Positions 1-8,390 of a stretch of DNA of 50,723 nt are shown here, in pieces. This DNA comes from Puniceicoccales bacterium (GTDB lineage: Bacteria; Verrucomicrobiota; Verrucomicrobiia; Opitutales; JAIRLM01). The notes beneath the pieces were generated by a model, which worked only from the letters and a program-made list of their open reading frames with translations, did not search any database and was not told the origin of the DNA. The stretch's first letter is position 1. Every line of letters begins with the position of its first letter. The stretch lies in assembly GCA_031268535.1 (NCBI GenBank), contig JAIRXB010000028.1, positions 1 to 50,723 on the forward strand. The letters run 5' to 3'. The position numbers and the translations under genes were made by a program.

Positions 1-2
1 AG

Positions 3-104
3 GTTTTTGTTGCGGCGGAAGAGGCTGTGAATTTCTTTGGACTCCCGACCATCGCCAAATGGCTAAGTGGTTGGAGACGCGCAAGTTTGGCGGAAAAATC
101 TTGA
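3..104 (+). CDS. Possible 3' end of an upstream gene (partial)
   Basis: The window opens in a frame that stays open from base 3 to a TGA at 102-104, giving 33 codons ending in LAEKS. Its composition looks protein-like, but the stretch is too short to identify. A second frame is open from base 2 to a TAG at 143-145, so even the frame is uncertain. Sequence upstream of the window would decide. Confidence 0.2.
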   Translation, partial: VFVAAEEAVNFFGLPTIAKWLSGWRRASLAEKS

Positions 105-134
105 TTTGGCAAAATTTTCCGCCATTCACATTCC

Positions 135-299
135 ATGAAAATTAGGCAAAAAGACGCCATAATCAAGGAGGTTGCCGACGGAAATTCCTGCACTATGGCG
201 GCAAACGGGATATCCCATCAAGGTGTCGTGCTGCACCATGATGGTGCGGCAGTGAGGGTTCAACTGCACAGTAATGTCACTGAAATTTTAGCCACATAA
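135..299 (+). CDS. Small hypothetical protein (54 aa)
   Basis: An ATG at 135 opens 54 codons ending at TAA 297-299. The product begins MKIRQKDAII and is mixed alpha/beta in appearance, with no transmembrane segment or motif I recognise. There is no Shine-Dalgarno sequence. A TTGATT box lies at 101-106, 34 bases before the ATG, which is the spacing seen at several other starts in this window where transcription would begin at or near the start codon. No function can be assigned. It could be chance coding in the roughly 500-base gap before glgB. Confidence 0.3.
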   Translation: MKIRQKDAIIKEVADGNSCTMAANGISHQGVVLHHDGAAVRVQLHSNVTEILAT

Positions 300-507
300 G
301 AGATATGGCCCGTGGCTTTCAAGTTCGCTGAGGCCGGCGACGCAATTTCACTTTTTCCAGTCGCCAACGGATGGTTCGCATTTTTTGTGTCCTGCCGTTG
401 ACCATTCCCCCGTCGGAAGCCGCACCATTGGCGGCTGGCACTCGAGAGTCTGCCGCTTTCCAAAAAAAATTGCTAGTCCGCGACTAGGCAAATTGATATT
501 TTACGCT

Positions 508-2700
508 GTGGACGAGGAACTTGTCGCTCTTTTGTCGGCCCGTTGTCGGAGGCCGCGGGCGGTCCTCGGTTGGAATCGCAGCGGCGACGGCTATGTGCTG
601 AGATCTTACGTCGCAAACTGCGAATCATGTTGTGCCGTGAATGTTAGCGATGGTTCCACCGTCCAAATGGAACGACTCAGCGACTGCGGCCTGTTCCAGT
701 GCGCCGTCCCCTCTGAGATTGGACCATTTGCGCACAAATTTCGTCTAGTACGTACGGGAGGATCAGTCTGCGAGGATGTGGATGACCCATACGCCTTTCC
801 GCCGTTCATAGGCGAATTCGACATGCACGTTTTTCCCGAGGGCAAATGGCTTGGCGCCCACGATTTTCTCGGAGCTCACTTGCGTACGGTGAATGGCGTT
901 GCTGGAGTTGGATTTGCCGTTTGGGCGCCGGCCGCCATGCGCGTTTCCGTCGTGGGCGACTTTAATGGCTGGGACGGCCGCTATTTGCCAATGAGCCCGC
1001 TTGGCGGCTCCGGCCTTTGGGAGCTGTTTGTGCCAAATCTTTCGGCTGGGTATCTTTATAAATTTGAACTCGTCGACTGCGGCGGAAATTTGCAGCTGCG
1101 CAGCGATCCCTGGGCCGTTGCCTACGAACGCGCCGCCGAGGCGGCCTCAATCATTTGGTGCGAAGACGCATATGGCTGGCATGACGGCGGATGGATGGGG
1201 CAGAGAGTCGACCAAAAGCCATTTCGGAGGGCGATCTCAATCTACGAGGTGCACCTGGATTCGTGGAGGCGCGTGCCGGAGGAGGGCGGCAGACCGCTCA
1301 CCTACAGGGAAGCGGCGCCGCTGCTGGCCAACTATTGCTGCGACATGGGGTTCACACACGTCGAATTTCTTCCGCTGGCAGAGTTTCCATTCGACGGCTC
1401 CTGGGGCTACCAGTGCACCGGCTACTTTGCGCCGACGGCCCGCTACGGATCCCCGGACGACTTTAAATTTCTAGTGGATACACTTCACCAGGCGTCCATA
1501 GGCGTTATCCTGGACTGGGTTCCATCACATTTCCCGAAGGATCGCTTTGCCCTTGCCCGCTTCGATGGTTCGTGCCTCTACGAATATGGCGACAGCCGCA
1601 TCGGAGAACACGGCCAGTGGGGGACTTTAGTCTTTAACTATGGCCGTCATGAAGTTGCCAATTTCCTCCTCTGCAGCGCCATAGCCTGGTGTAGCCGCTA
1701 CCATGTGGATGGGTTTCGCGTCGATGCCGTTGCCGCCATGATTTACCGCAGCTACGGACGGGAGAGCGAAGAGTGGATTCCGAATGCCTATGGCGGCGCA
1801 GAAAACCTTGAAGCGATGGAGTTTCTAAAAAATTTTAACGGCATTTTGCACGAAAAATTTCCCGGAATTCTAACGGTAGCGGAAGAGTCGACCGTTTTCG
1901 ACGGGGTCACTCGCCCCGTTGAGTTTGGAGGATTGGGTTTCGATTTCAAGTGGTGCATGGGGTGGATGCATGACACCTTGGACTATTTCTCAAAGGATCC
2001 ACTTTTTAGGGGGCAGAGCCACCATAGTCTCACATTTGCCATGCTGTACCAGTACACGGAGCACTTCGTGTTGGCCCTTTCCCACGACGAGGTTGTGCAC
2101 GGCAAGGGGTCCCTTTTGGCGCGAATGCCTTCCGCCAGAATGGATTGGAAATGCGCCATGCTGCGTTCGCTGTTTGGCTACATGTGGCTGTGGCCTGGAA
2201 AGAAATCTCTTTTCATGGGCGGGGAATTCGGCCAGCACGACGAGTGGTGCCACTTTCGCAGCCTCGACTGGCATTTGCTTAGCCACATGAACCATAGCGG
2301 CTTGCGCCGCTGGGTGCGCGATTTGAATGGACTCTACCGGTCTCTGCCGTGGCTCGGGTTTTATGACGATGAGCGCCAAGGATTTCAATGGATAAATCCT
2401 GACGATTGCGCCTCTTCGGTGCTCACATTCCTTCGCCGGGGAGACTCCGGCGGCGATGCGCTGCTGGTCGTTTGCAATTTCTCTGGCGTTGCCCTGCGGT
2501 CCCATGCCGTTGGCGTCCCAGAGCCTGGCTTTTGGGCCGAGGCGCTCAATAGCGATTCGCTGCACTATGGCGGCGGCGGAACTGGCAATTGCGGAGGAAA
2601 AAACAGCGAAGATGTGCCCTGCGACGGCATGGGGCAGAGGCTAAGTCTTTTCCTCCCACCGCACAGCTGTTTGGTGCTGCGCCGCATGGACCAAATGTAG
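508..2700 (+). CDS. glgB: 1,4-alpha-glucan branching enzyme GlgB
   Basis: This cytoplasmic GH13 enzyme transfers alpha-1,4 glucan segments to alpha-1,6 branch points during glycogen synthesis. The N-terminal CBM48-like module (about residues 90-200, VGFAVWAPAA...VVGDFNGWDG) precedes the (beta/alpha)8 catalytic domain. The catalytic motifs are DGFRVDAVAA (nucleophile Asp406), TVAEES (acid/base Glu459) and LSHDEVVHGKGSL (Asp527). These numbers sit one residue from the E. coli positions 405, 458 and 526, and this supports the GTG start at 508 and a length of 730 aa, close to the family norm. The frame stays open upstream to a TTG at 385, giving a longer but unlikely product. A TTGCTA box at 470-475 lies about 38 bases before the GTG. 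No other glycogen gene is nearby. Confidence 0.93.
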   Translation: MDEELVALLSARCRRPRAVLGWNRSGDGYVLRSYVANCESCCAVNVSDGSTVQMERLSDCGLFQCAVPSEIGPFAHKFRLVRTGGSVCEDVDDPYAFPPFIGEFDMHVFPEGKWLGAHDFLGAHLRTVNGVAGVGFAVWAPAAMRVSVVGDFNGWDGRYLPMSPLGGSGLWELFVPNLSAGYLYKFELVDCGGNLQLRSDPWAVAYERAAEAASIIWCEDAYGWHDGGWMGQRVDQKPFRRAISIYEVHLDSWRRVPEEGGRPLTYREAAPLLANYCCDMGFTHVEFLPLAEFPFDGSWGYQCTGYFAPTARYGSPDDFKFLVDTLHQASIGVILDWVPSHFPKDRFALARFDGSCLYEYGDSRIGEHGQWGTLVFNYGRHEVANFLLCSAIAWCSRYHVDGFRVDAVAAMIYRSYGRESEEWIPNAYGGAENLEAMEFLKNFNGILHEKFPGILTVAEESTVFDGVTRPVEFGGLGFDFKWCMGWMHDTLDYFSKDPLFRGQSHHSLTFAMLYQYTEHFVLALSHDEVVHGKGSLLARMPSARMDWKCAMLRSLFGYMWLWPGKKSLFMGGEFGQHDEWCHFRSLDWHLLSHMNHSGLRRWVRDLNGLYRSLPWLGFYDDERQGFQWINPDDCASSVLTFLRRGDSGGDALLVVCNFSGVALRSHAVGVPEPGFWAEALNSDSLHYGGGGTGNCGGKNSEDVPCDGMGQRLSLFLPPHSCLVLRRMDQM

Positions 2701-2749
2701 TCTTGAAAATGCTCGGCATGGCGGTCCCTATTGCGTACGCCATTTGTTA

Positions 2750-4105
2750 ATGGTGGACACAATTGTCGCCCCATCCACGGCTCCTGGCCGAGCTGCACTT
2801 GCCATTGTGCGTTCCAGCGGACCACTTTGTGAAAAAATTTATGGCGATGTGTTCGCCAAAGCGCCGCCCGTCCGCGCGATTTGCTGCCGCCCATACGAAA
2901 CACTTTCAGGGGAAGTGGCCGACTTGGTGACCGTAACTTTTTTTAGGGGCCCCCATTCCTTTACGGGAGAGGACGTAATGGAGATTTGCTGCCACGGCAA
3001 CCAGCTCATTGTGGAGCGTATCATTTCGGACATGCTTCTGCGCGGCTGCCGCATGGCCGGCCCCGGTGAGTTCACGCGAAGGGCGTTCGTGGGGGGGAAG
3101 ATGGATCTCGCGCAGGCTGAGGCCGTTTGCGAGCTGATAGTGGGCGAGAGCTCCGCATCGCTGCGCATCGCCGGCCGTCAGTTGGCGGGCGAACTGGGGA
3201 GGTTGCTGGGAGCTGTGCGGGAGGAGCTTTTGCAAATAATTTCGGAAATTGAGTACGCGCTGGACTTTTCCGACTGGGACTCGGTGGAACCGCAGTGGCC
3301 GGCGATTCGCCGCAAACTTCTTGAATTGCGCAGGCGAATGGAGGGTTTGGCGGAGAGCTATGGGTTGCGCATGCGGGCAGAAAACGCCACCGCCGTGGCC
3401 ATAGTCGGTTCGCCAAATGCCGGCAAGAGCAGCATCTTCAATTTTCTTCTCGGCCGCGAGCGCTCCATTGTAAGTCCAATGGCGGGAACGACGCGGGACT
3501 ATGTTGATGGAGTCGTGGAAATTGGCAATTTGCCGGTGCGTCTCATTGACACGGCAGGGATCGGAGACGGAGGGACTGAGCTGGACCGCATCGCCATTGG
3601 GCGAAGCGCGGATGTAATAGGAGAAGCGGAAATCATACTGCTGGTGGTCGACGGAGCCGATCGGACCGCCGTTCCGTTTGGCGACCAATTGGCCGCCAAG
3701 ACTGGCGCAATTGTCGTAAATAAGCGCGATTTGCCGAATTTCTGCGAAACCGTTGATGCGGCAATTGGTGTTCCGCCGTGGCCGACCATTTCCCTGTCGA
3801 CGAAAATTTATGAAGATGGGCTGCGCCTGCGTCAATTTCTTGCCAGCTTTCTTGGCGCCAATGGTCCCGGCGCCAATGGAGATGTCCTCTGCGTAAATTT
3901 GCGCCAGCGTGAATTACTCAATGGCGCCATAGCCCATATCGTTGGAGCCGAAAAGCTCATGGATGGTATGGAAGGCTGTCCGGCTGGAGAGTGTGTAGCC
4001 GTTGAACTGCAGGGCGCAAACCGTGCGCTTGGCGAAATTGTCGGCGAAGACGTTTCGCAGGCAGCGCTTGACAGAATTTTCTCCACATTCTGCGTTGGCA
4101 AGTAA
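2750..4105 (+). CDS. mnmE: tRNA modification GTPase MnmE (TrmE)
   Basis: MnmE is a K+-activated GTPase that acts with MnmG to install (carboxymethyl)aminomethyl groups at C5 of wobble U34 in certain tRNAs. The N-terminal tetrahydrofolate-binding domain (TIVAPSTAPGRAALAIVRSS) is followed by a helical domain. An inserted G domain carries G1 GSPNAGKSS (about residue 220), G2 AGTTRDY, G3 DTAGI and G4 NKRD. The protein ends in FCVGK, which matches the C-terminal C-x-G-K motif with its catalytic Cys (about 448). I chose ATG 2750 because the in-frame TTG at 2744 would add only two residues. The length of 451 aa is typical. The stop codon abuts the mnmG start, so the two are surely co-transcribed. 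Confidence 0.96.
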   Translation: MVDTIVAPSTAPGRAALAIVRSSGPLCEKIYGDVFAKAPPVRAICCRPYETLSGEVADLVTVTFFRGPHSFTGEDVMEICCHGNQLIVERIISDMLLRGCRMAGPGEFTRRAFVGGKMDLAQAEAVCELIVGESSASLRIAGRQLAGELGRLLGAVREELLQIISEIEYALDFSDWDSVEPQWPAIRRKLLELRRRMEGLAESYGLRMRAENATAVAIVGSPNAGKSSIFNFLLGRERSIVSPMAGTTRDYVDGVVEIGNLPVRLIDTAGIGDGGTELDRIAIGRSADVIGEAEIILLVVDGADRTAVPFGDQLAAKTGAIVVNKRDLPNFCETVDAAIGVPPWPTISLSTKIYEDGLRLRQFLASFLGANGPGANGDVLCVNLRQRELLNGAIAHIVGAEKLMDGMEGCPAGECVAVELQGANRALGEIVGEDVSQAALDRIFSTFCVGK

Positions 4106-5920
4106 ATGACGGCGGAATCTTTTGGGAAAAAAATGTGGGACGTGATCGTCGTCGGCGGGGGCCACGGCGGATGTGAGGCCGCCGCCGCTGCCGCCCGCCT
4201 CTCCATGGAAACGCTCCTGATAACGGGAAATCTCGAAACCATAGGGCAGATGAGTTGCAACCCAGCCATAGGCGGTCTCGCGAAGGGCCACATGGTCAGG
4301 GAAATTGATGCCCTTGGGGGCCTAATGGGGGAAAATGCCGACGCAACGGCGCTTCACTTTCGTTTGCTAAATCGTTCGCGCGGAGCGGCTGTGCAGGGGT
4401 TGCGAGTCCAGTGCGACATGCGACTCTATGCCGGCCGCATGCGCTTTGCGTTGGAGCGCATGGCCAATTTGTCCATTTTTCAGGCGATTGCCGATGGCAT
4501 TTCCCCTCAATCTGACGGCACATTGCTGCTGGAGACGAATTTGGGAATTGCGCTGCGGGGGAGAGCTATCGTTTTGGCGACTGGGACATTTCTGCGCGGC
4601 CGCATGCACGTCGGCTCGCGCCAGTGGGATGGTGGCCGCCTCGGCGATTTTTCCTCCGTGAAACTGCCACTTTCCCTCAACGCTCTTTCCATAGGGACCG
4701 AGCGCATGAAGACAGGCACGTCCGCGCGCCTGCTGGGGAGGACCGTCGATTTTGCAAGCATGGAGCGGCAGGATGGAGACGCCTGTCCGGCTCATTTTGC
4801 GTTCTATGACACTCGCGGAGAGGAGGATTGCACAAATTGGCCGCGGCTTTTTTCCACTGACGCCCTGCGGGACCCAGCTAGGCAGTTGCCGTGTTTTCTA
4901 TGCTCCACTGGGGCAGAAACTCGCACAATTGTGGAGGAAAACCTCCATCTGGCCGCAACCCATTCGGGGGCCATCGGCGGCCGCGGTCCGCGCTACTGCC
5001 CCAGTATCGAGGATAAATTTGTAAAGTTTCCGGCGCATCGGTCTCACCGTCTTTTCATTGAGCCCGAGGGGATTGGCACCGATGAATACTACGTAAACGG
5101 CCTGTCGACCAGCATGCCATTTGCCGTGCAGGAGTCGCTCGTGCGCAGCGTTGAGGGGCTTGGGCACGCACACATCACAAAGCCTGCCTATGCCGTTGAA
5201 TACGACTATGTTCCACCGACGCAGCTGCTGCCGTCGCTGGAAACAAAAGCGCTTAGCGGGCTCTTTTGTGCTGGCCAGATAAATGGGACTTCCGGCTATG
5301 AGGAAGCTGCTGCGCAAGGATTAATCGCCGGCATAAACGCGGCAGCGAAAGTTAAGGGGATCGAGCCGCTTGTGCTGGGGCGCCACGAGGCCTACATTGG
5401 GGTGCTGATAGACGATTTGGTGACGAAGGGGGCGGATGAGCCGTACCGCATGTTCACGGGCAGGGCCGAATTTCGCCTGCTGCTGAATGGGGCCAGTGCC
5501 GAGCTGCGCCTTCTGGAAGTTGCCGAACGCTATGGGCTTCTGGGGGAAGAGCGCCTGAAAAAAATTCGCCTAAAGCGGGAGCGCGTTGAGAGGGCCGTAA
5601 AAAATGCGGAGTCCGCCGGGGAGCTGTCAGAGGCTGAGGCGGAGGAGGTTGCCTACCGCAATGGCTATGCCGGCTACTGGAAACGGGAGCGCAAACAAAT
5701 GGAGCGCCTTTGCGCCGTCGGCGATGTGCAAATCCCTCCAGCCTTTGACTACGGCTCCATTGGCGGCCTGGCCAATGAGAGCAGGCAGAAGTTGGAGGCC
5801 GTTCGCCCCGGGACGCTCGGGCAGGCTAGGCGCATCTGCGGTGTCGGCGACGTTGCCGTTGAATTGGTGCGAGTGGCCTTGGCCAGACACGCCCAAGGCG
5901 ATGGGGACTCCAGAGGCTGA
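4106..5920 (+). CDS. mnmG: tRNA uridine 5-carboxymethylaminomethyl modification enzyme MnmG (GidA)
   Basis: This FAD- and NADH-dependent partner of MnmE modifies tRNA wobble uridine. It shows the N-terminal dinucleotide-binding motif GGGHGGCEAA, then MSCNPAIGGLAKGHMVREID, two hallmarks of the GidA family. Later come ETRTIVEENLH, GRGPRYCPSIEDK and GQINGTSGYEEAAAQG, also characteristic. The length of 604 aa is slightly short of the usual 620-630. ATG 4106 follows the mnmE stop codon directly (TAAATG). ATG 4133, nine codons downstream, is an alternative that lies closer to the conserved WDVIVVGGG. The mnmE-mnmG pair forms a two-gene operon. Confidence 0.96.
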   Translation: MTAESFGKKMWDVIVVGGGHGGCEAAAAAARLSMETLLITGNLETIGQMSCNPAIGGLAKGHMVREIDALGGLMGENADATALHFRLLNRSRGAAVQGLRVQCDMRLYAGRMRFALERMANLSIFQAIADGISPQSDGTLLLETNLGIALRGRAIVLATGTFLRGRMHVGSRQWDGGRLGDFSSVKLPLSLNALSIGTERMKTGTSARLLGRTVDFASMERQDGDACPAHFAFYDTRGEEDCTNWPRLFSTDALRDPARQLPCFLCSTGAETRTIVEENLHLAATHSGAIGGRGPRYCPSIEDKFVKFPAHRSHRLFIEPEGIGTDEYYVNGLSTSMPFAVQESLVRSVEGLGHAHITKPAYAVEYDYVPPTQLLPSLETKALSGLFCAGQINGTSGYEEAAAQGLIAGINAAAKVKGIEPLVLGRHEAYIGVLIDDLVTKGADEPYRMFTGRAEFRLLLNGASAELRLLEVAERYGLLGEERLKKIRLKRERVERAVKNAESAGELSEAEAEEVAYRNGYAGYWKRERKQMERLCAVGDVQIPPAFDYGSIGGLANESRQKLEAVRPGTLGQARRICGVGDVAVELVRVALARHAQGDGDSRG

Positions 5921-5993
5921 GCCGAAAAGGTGCCGCCGCCAACAGCGAGAGCAGGGTTGTCTCAATCTCTGGGGCCGAATGCTGCTAAATGCG

Positions 5994-6020
5994 TTGACAG
6001 TTGCCATTTCACTCTAAACT
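5994..6020 (+). promoter_or_regulatory. Predicted promoter of the CNNM/CBS gene
   Basis: A perfect TTGACA (5994-5999) is followed after 15 bases by TAAACT (6015-6020). The start codon at 6033 lies only 12 bases past the -10 box. Transcription would therefore begin within a few bases of the ATG, and no Shine-Dalgarno sequence is visible. The short spacer is the weak point. Confidence 0.45.
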
Positions 6021-6032
6021 AACGAAACCCCT

Positions 6033-7127
6033 ATGCTGGAAATATTCCTAATACTTTTCTTCCAATTGGGGTTTTCGTTCATCGCTTCGATGCTGGACGG
6101 CGTTCTCGTTGGCGCTACCGTGGCGGAAGTTGAAGAGCTCAAGAAGCGTTCGCCGCGACTGGGCGCAATTTTCGAGCATTACCATGCCAACACGGATCGA
6201 ACGCTTTCTGCGATCCTCGCCATCGACACGGGGGCCACCTGCATCGGATCTATCATGCTTGGGTCTGTGTTGGAGATTAACTATGGCTCATCCGTAGTCC
6301 TTCCAGTCTCCATTGTTGTGGCCATAATTGGATTTGTTTTTTCAGACATTCTGCCAAAGGTGTTGGGCATTTGCTGCCGCCGCCGCATTCTCTATTGGTG
6401 CGTACATCCCATTCGCATCGTGTATATTGTGATGAGCCCCGTCGCCATAGTGTGCTCCGTCATTGTGGGGATGTTTCTACCGAAGAAGAAATTTGGCGGC
6501 GCGCTAAGCGACGAAACGCTCATACTGACGGCGCAAAAGGGCGTGAAGGACGGTGTGTTCAGCTCGATCGAGGGGGAGATGGTTGAGCATACGCTTACGC
6601 TTGATGACGTTGATGTGCAGGAGATTGCCCAAAAGAAAATTTTCTCGATTGGGGCGTCGCAGACGATCGGCGAGATTTTTCGAAAATATCCGGAAATCCC
6701 CTACGGCCGCATTCCCGTGTACGATGGAGATCGTGGGAACATTATTGGCATAGTGCTGCGACGGGAAATGCTGCGGGCGCTGGCGGCCGACGAACATGAG
6801 AAGTTGGTTAAGTCTGTCATGCGCAATGTGGTGCGAATTCCTAGCACCGCAAAAATCTCAACGGCTTTAGACCTTCTGCTGCAGCATTTTCAGCAAATCG
6901 CCATAATCGACGATGGCGATGGCTGCCCCGTTGGCGTCATCACATTCGAAGATATTTTCGAATACATCATTGGGCGCGATATCTTTGAGTACGATGACCT
7001 TTCAAATTATTCCAGAGACGACGCCCGCAAACTTCGACTTTTGCAAAAAAAAGGCGTTGGAGAGGGAGGCATTCACTATCCGCGCCGAAGGAGAAAGAGG
7101 CCAAGCGGCACGGCACCTAGTGGCTGA
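6033..7127 (+). CDS. CNNM-domain/CBS-pair membrane protein (CorC/HlyC-like)
   Basis: This integral inner-membrane protein of the CNNM family is probably involved in divalent-cation (Mg2+ or similar) homeostasis. The N-terminal CNNM domain (about residues 1-150) has a first hydrophobic segment at 2-22, a pair near 60-110 containing the family-like VFSDILPKVLG, and another near 125-150. The linker GVFSSIEGEMVEHTLTLDDVDVQEI is typical of the family and leads into two CBS motifs (about 195-320; IPVYDGDRGNIIGIV and IAIIDDGDGCPVGVITFEDI). The C-terminal CorC_HlyC domain of long family members is absent; instead there is a basic tail. At 364 aa it belongs to the short class. The upstream promoter is described separately. 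Confidence 0.85.
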   Translation: MLEIFLILFFQLGFSFIASMLDGVLVGATVAEVEELKKRSPRLGAIFEHYHANTDRTLSAILAIDTGATCIGSIMLGSVLEINYGSSVVLPVSIVVAIIGFVFSDILPKVLGICCRRRILYWCVHPIRIVYIVMSPVAIVCSVIVGMFLPKKKFGGALSDETLILTAQKGVKDGVFSSIEGEMVEHTLTLDDVDVQEIAQKKIFSIGASQTIGEIFRKYPEIPYGRIPVYDGDRGNIIGIVLRREMLRALAADEHEKLVKSVMRNVVRIPSTAKISTALDLLLQHFQQIAIIDDGDGCPVGVITFEDIFEYIIGRDIFEYDDLSNYSRDDARKLRLLQKKGVGEGGIHYPRRRRKRPSGTAPSG

Positions 7128-7133
7128 CGGCTT

Positions 7134-7153
7134 CGCCATGTTTTGGGATGGCG
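7134..7153 (+). terminator. Hairpin after the CNNM/CBS gene
   Basis: CGCCAT (7134-7139) and ATGGCG (7148-7153) form a perfect 6-bp stem with an 8-base loop, seven bases after the stop codon. It is followed by AATGTTTATC rather than a clean T run, so intrinsic termination is only plausible. Confidence 0.3.
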
Positions 7154-7223
7154 AATGTTTATCTTTGCGGCTGCGGAACAAATTTTACGTCGACGCAACC
7201 GTTGAATTTGTGTAAAATCCGCT

Positions 7224-8390
7224 GTGATTTCTTCGCTAGGGCGCGACAGGGTTGTCGACTTGCGTCTGCCGGTTACTGGGCAAACGGCCAACGCGGGCAA
7301 ACTGGATCTTTCCGGCGCCGCTTTGACGACCGATTCCTTTGTAGCCAAAGAGGTAAGTACGAATGGCCTTTTCGGCTGGATTGCGGCCGGCTTGTCTAAA
7401 ATTGTGGCGTTCGTGAGGGCATTATCGAGCGGAGCGCCACCGGCAATTACTTCGGTTATTCTGCGTGGCGAGCTTGTGCATCTGGCCTGTGAGGAATTTG
7501 AAAGCAAGCACTTAAAGTATTTGGAGAATTTAGAGGAGCGCAAGATGCTCATTGTGGAAGAGAAAAAATGCAAAGAAAGCTTCGACGCCGCAAATAAAAA
7601 GGTTGATGAGGGTGTGCTCGGCTGGAAAAAGAGGAAGAACGATCTCGTCGAAAAACTCTGCAGTGGCAAATTTAAGAGCGACGCCTTTAAGGATCTCGCC
7701 AAAGCGCAAAAAGAGAACAACGAAAAACTTGTCAATGAAATTGTCTACGGCAATCCTTTGCTGGGAGGGTCGGCTGGCCGCGGCCTAATTGGCGCTATGG
7801 TGCTTGATGATGACAAGCTGAAGGCTACGAAGGAATTTAAAGAATGGCTAGCTATGACCACCCTTGAAGAGAGGAATGAATATAACGTTGCGCCTGTGAG
7901 TGTCATAAAGGCCGACTGCAAGCTTGCTGCGGCCGAAGCGGCGTTGGCCGATGTCGTGGAAAAGCTGTGCTCCGTGGAGGCGGCGCTAACGGGTTTTGAA
8001 GAGTTTGCGAAAAACAGTGTCGGCGGCGTATATGGAGAGGCGCGCCAAATTTCCTACGTCATGTACGGTAAAATGTTTAATCTACTAAAGGATGGGGTAC
8101 TGTCGTACATCAGCGACTATGCCGGCGACCGTGGCGCAAGCGGCTGGCTCAGGGGAAAACTTAAAAATCTCGAAAGAGCTTTTAGTGCTAGGCTGCGCGA
8201 CGGAATGCCTGACGGAAAGGCCATGGGGAAAGCATTTGCTGAACTTTTGCAGCCTGGCGGCGACATCAGCGCTGACGATGAAGCTGCAATTGGCAAGATC
8301 CGGAGCGAAATGCGAGATCGATTTGGCGATAACCTGTTCGCATTTGGCCTGTGCGATCCTGGCATAATTCAATCGGCGCCTACTACTTAG
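7224..8390 (+). CDS. Hypothetical protein, largely helical (388 aa)
   Basis: I do not recognise this protein. It starts at GTG 7224, five bases after a TAAAAT box (7213-7218), so the mRNA may be leaderless. Residues 1-60 are mixed and include the moderately hydrophobic stretch GLFGWIAAGLSKIVAFVRAL (about 48-67), but no clear signal peptide. Residues 85-165 are highly charged, with dense Lys/Glu heptad-like runs (EERKMLIVEEKKCKES) suggesting a coiled coil. The C-terminal half also looks helical. Its stop codon overlaps the stop of the convergent reductase gene. A cytoplasmic structural protein or a secreted effector are both possible, and nothing in the sequence decides. Confidence 0.75.
   Translation: MISSLGRDRVVDLRLPVTGQTANAGKLDLSGAALTTDSFVAKEVSTNGLFGWIAAGLSKIVAFVRALSSGAPPAITSVILRGELVHLACEEFESKHLKYLENLEERKMLIVEEKKCKESFDAANKKVDEGVLGWKKRKNDLVEKLCSGKFKSDAFKDLAKAQKENNEKLVNEIVYGNPLLGGSAGRGLIGAMVLDDDKLKATKEFKEWLAMTTLEERNEYNVAPVSVIKADCKLAAAEAALADVVEKLCSVEAALTGFEEFAKNSVGGVYGEARQISYVMYGKMFNLLKDGVLSYISDYAGDRGASGWLRGKLKNLERAFSARLRDGMPDGKAMGKAFAELLQPGGDISADDEAAIGKIRSEMRDRFGDNLFAFGLCDPGIIQSAPTT

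Noticed and set aside
2906-3835. A 309-codon minus-strand frame
   Set aside because: It is antisense to mnmE, which has all GTPase motifs. The frame is open because of the composition of the real gene.
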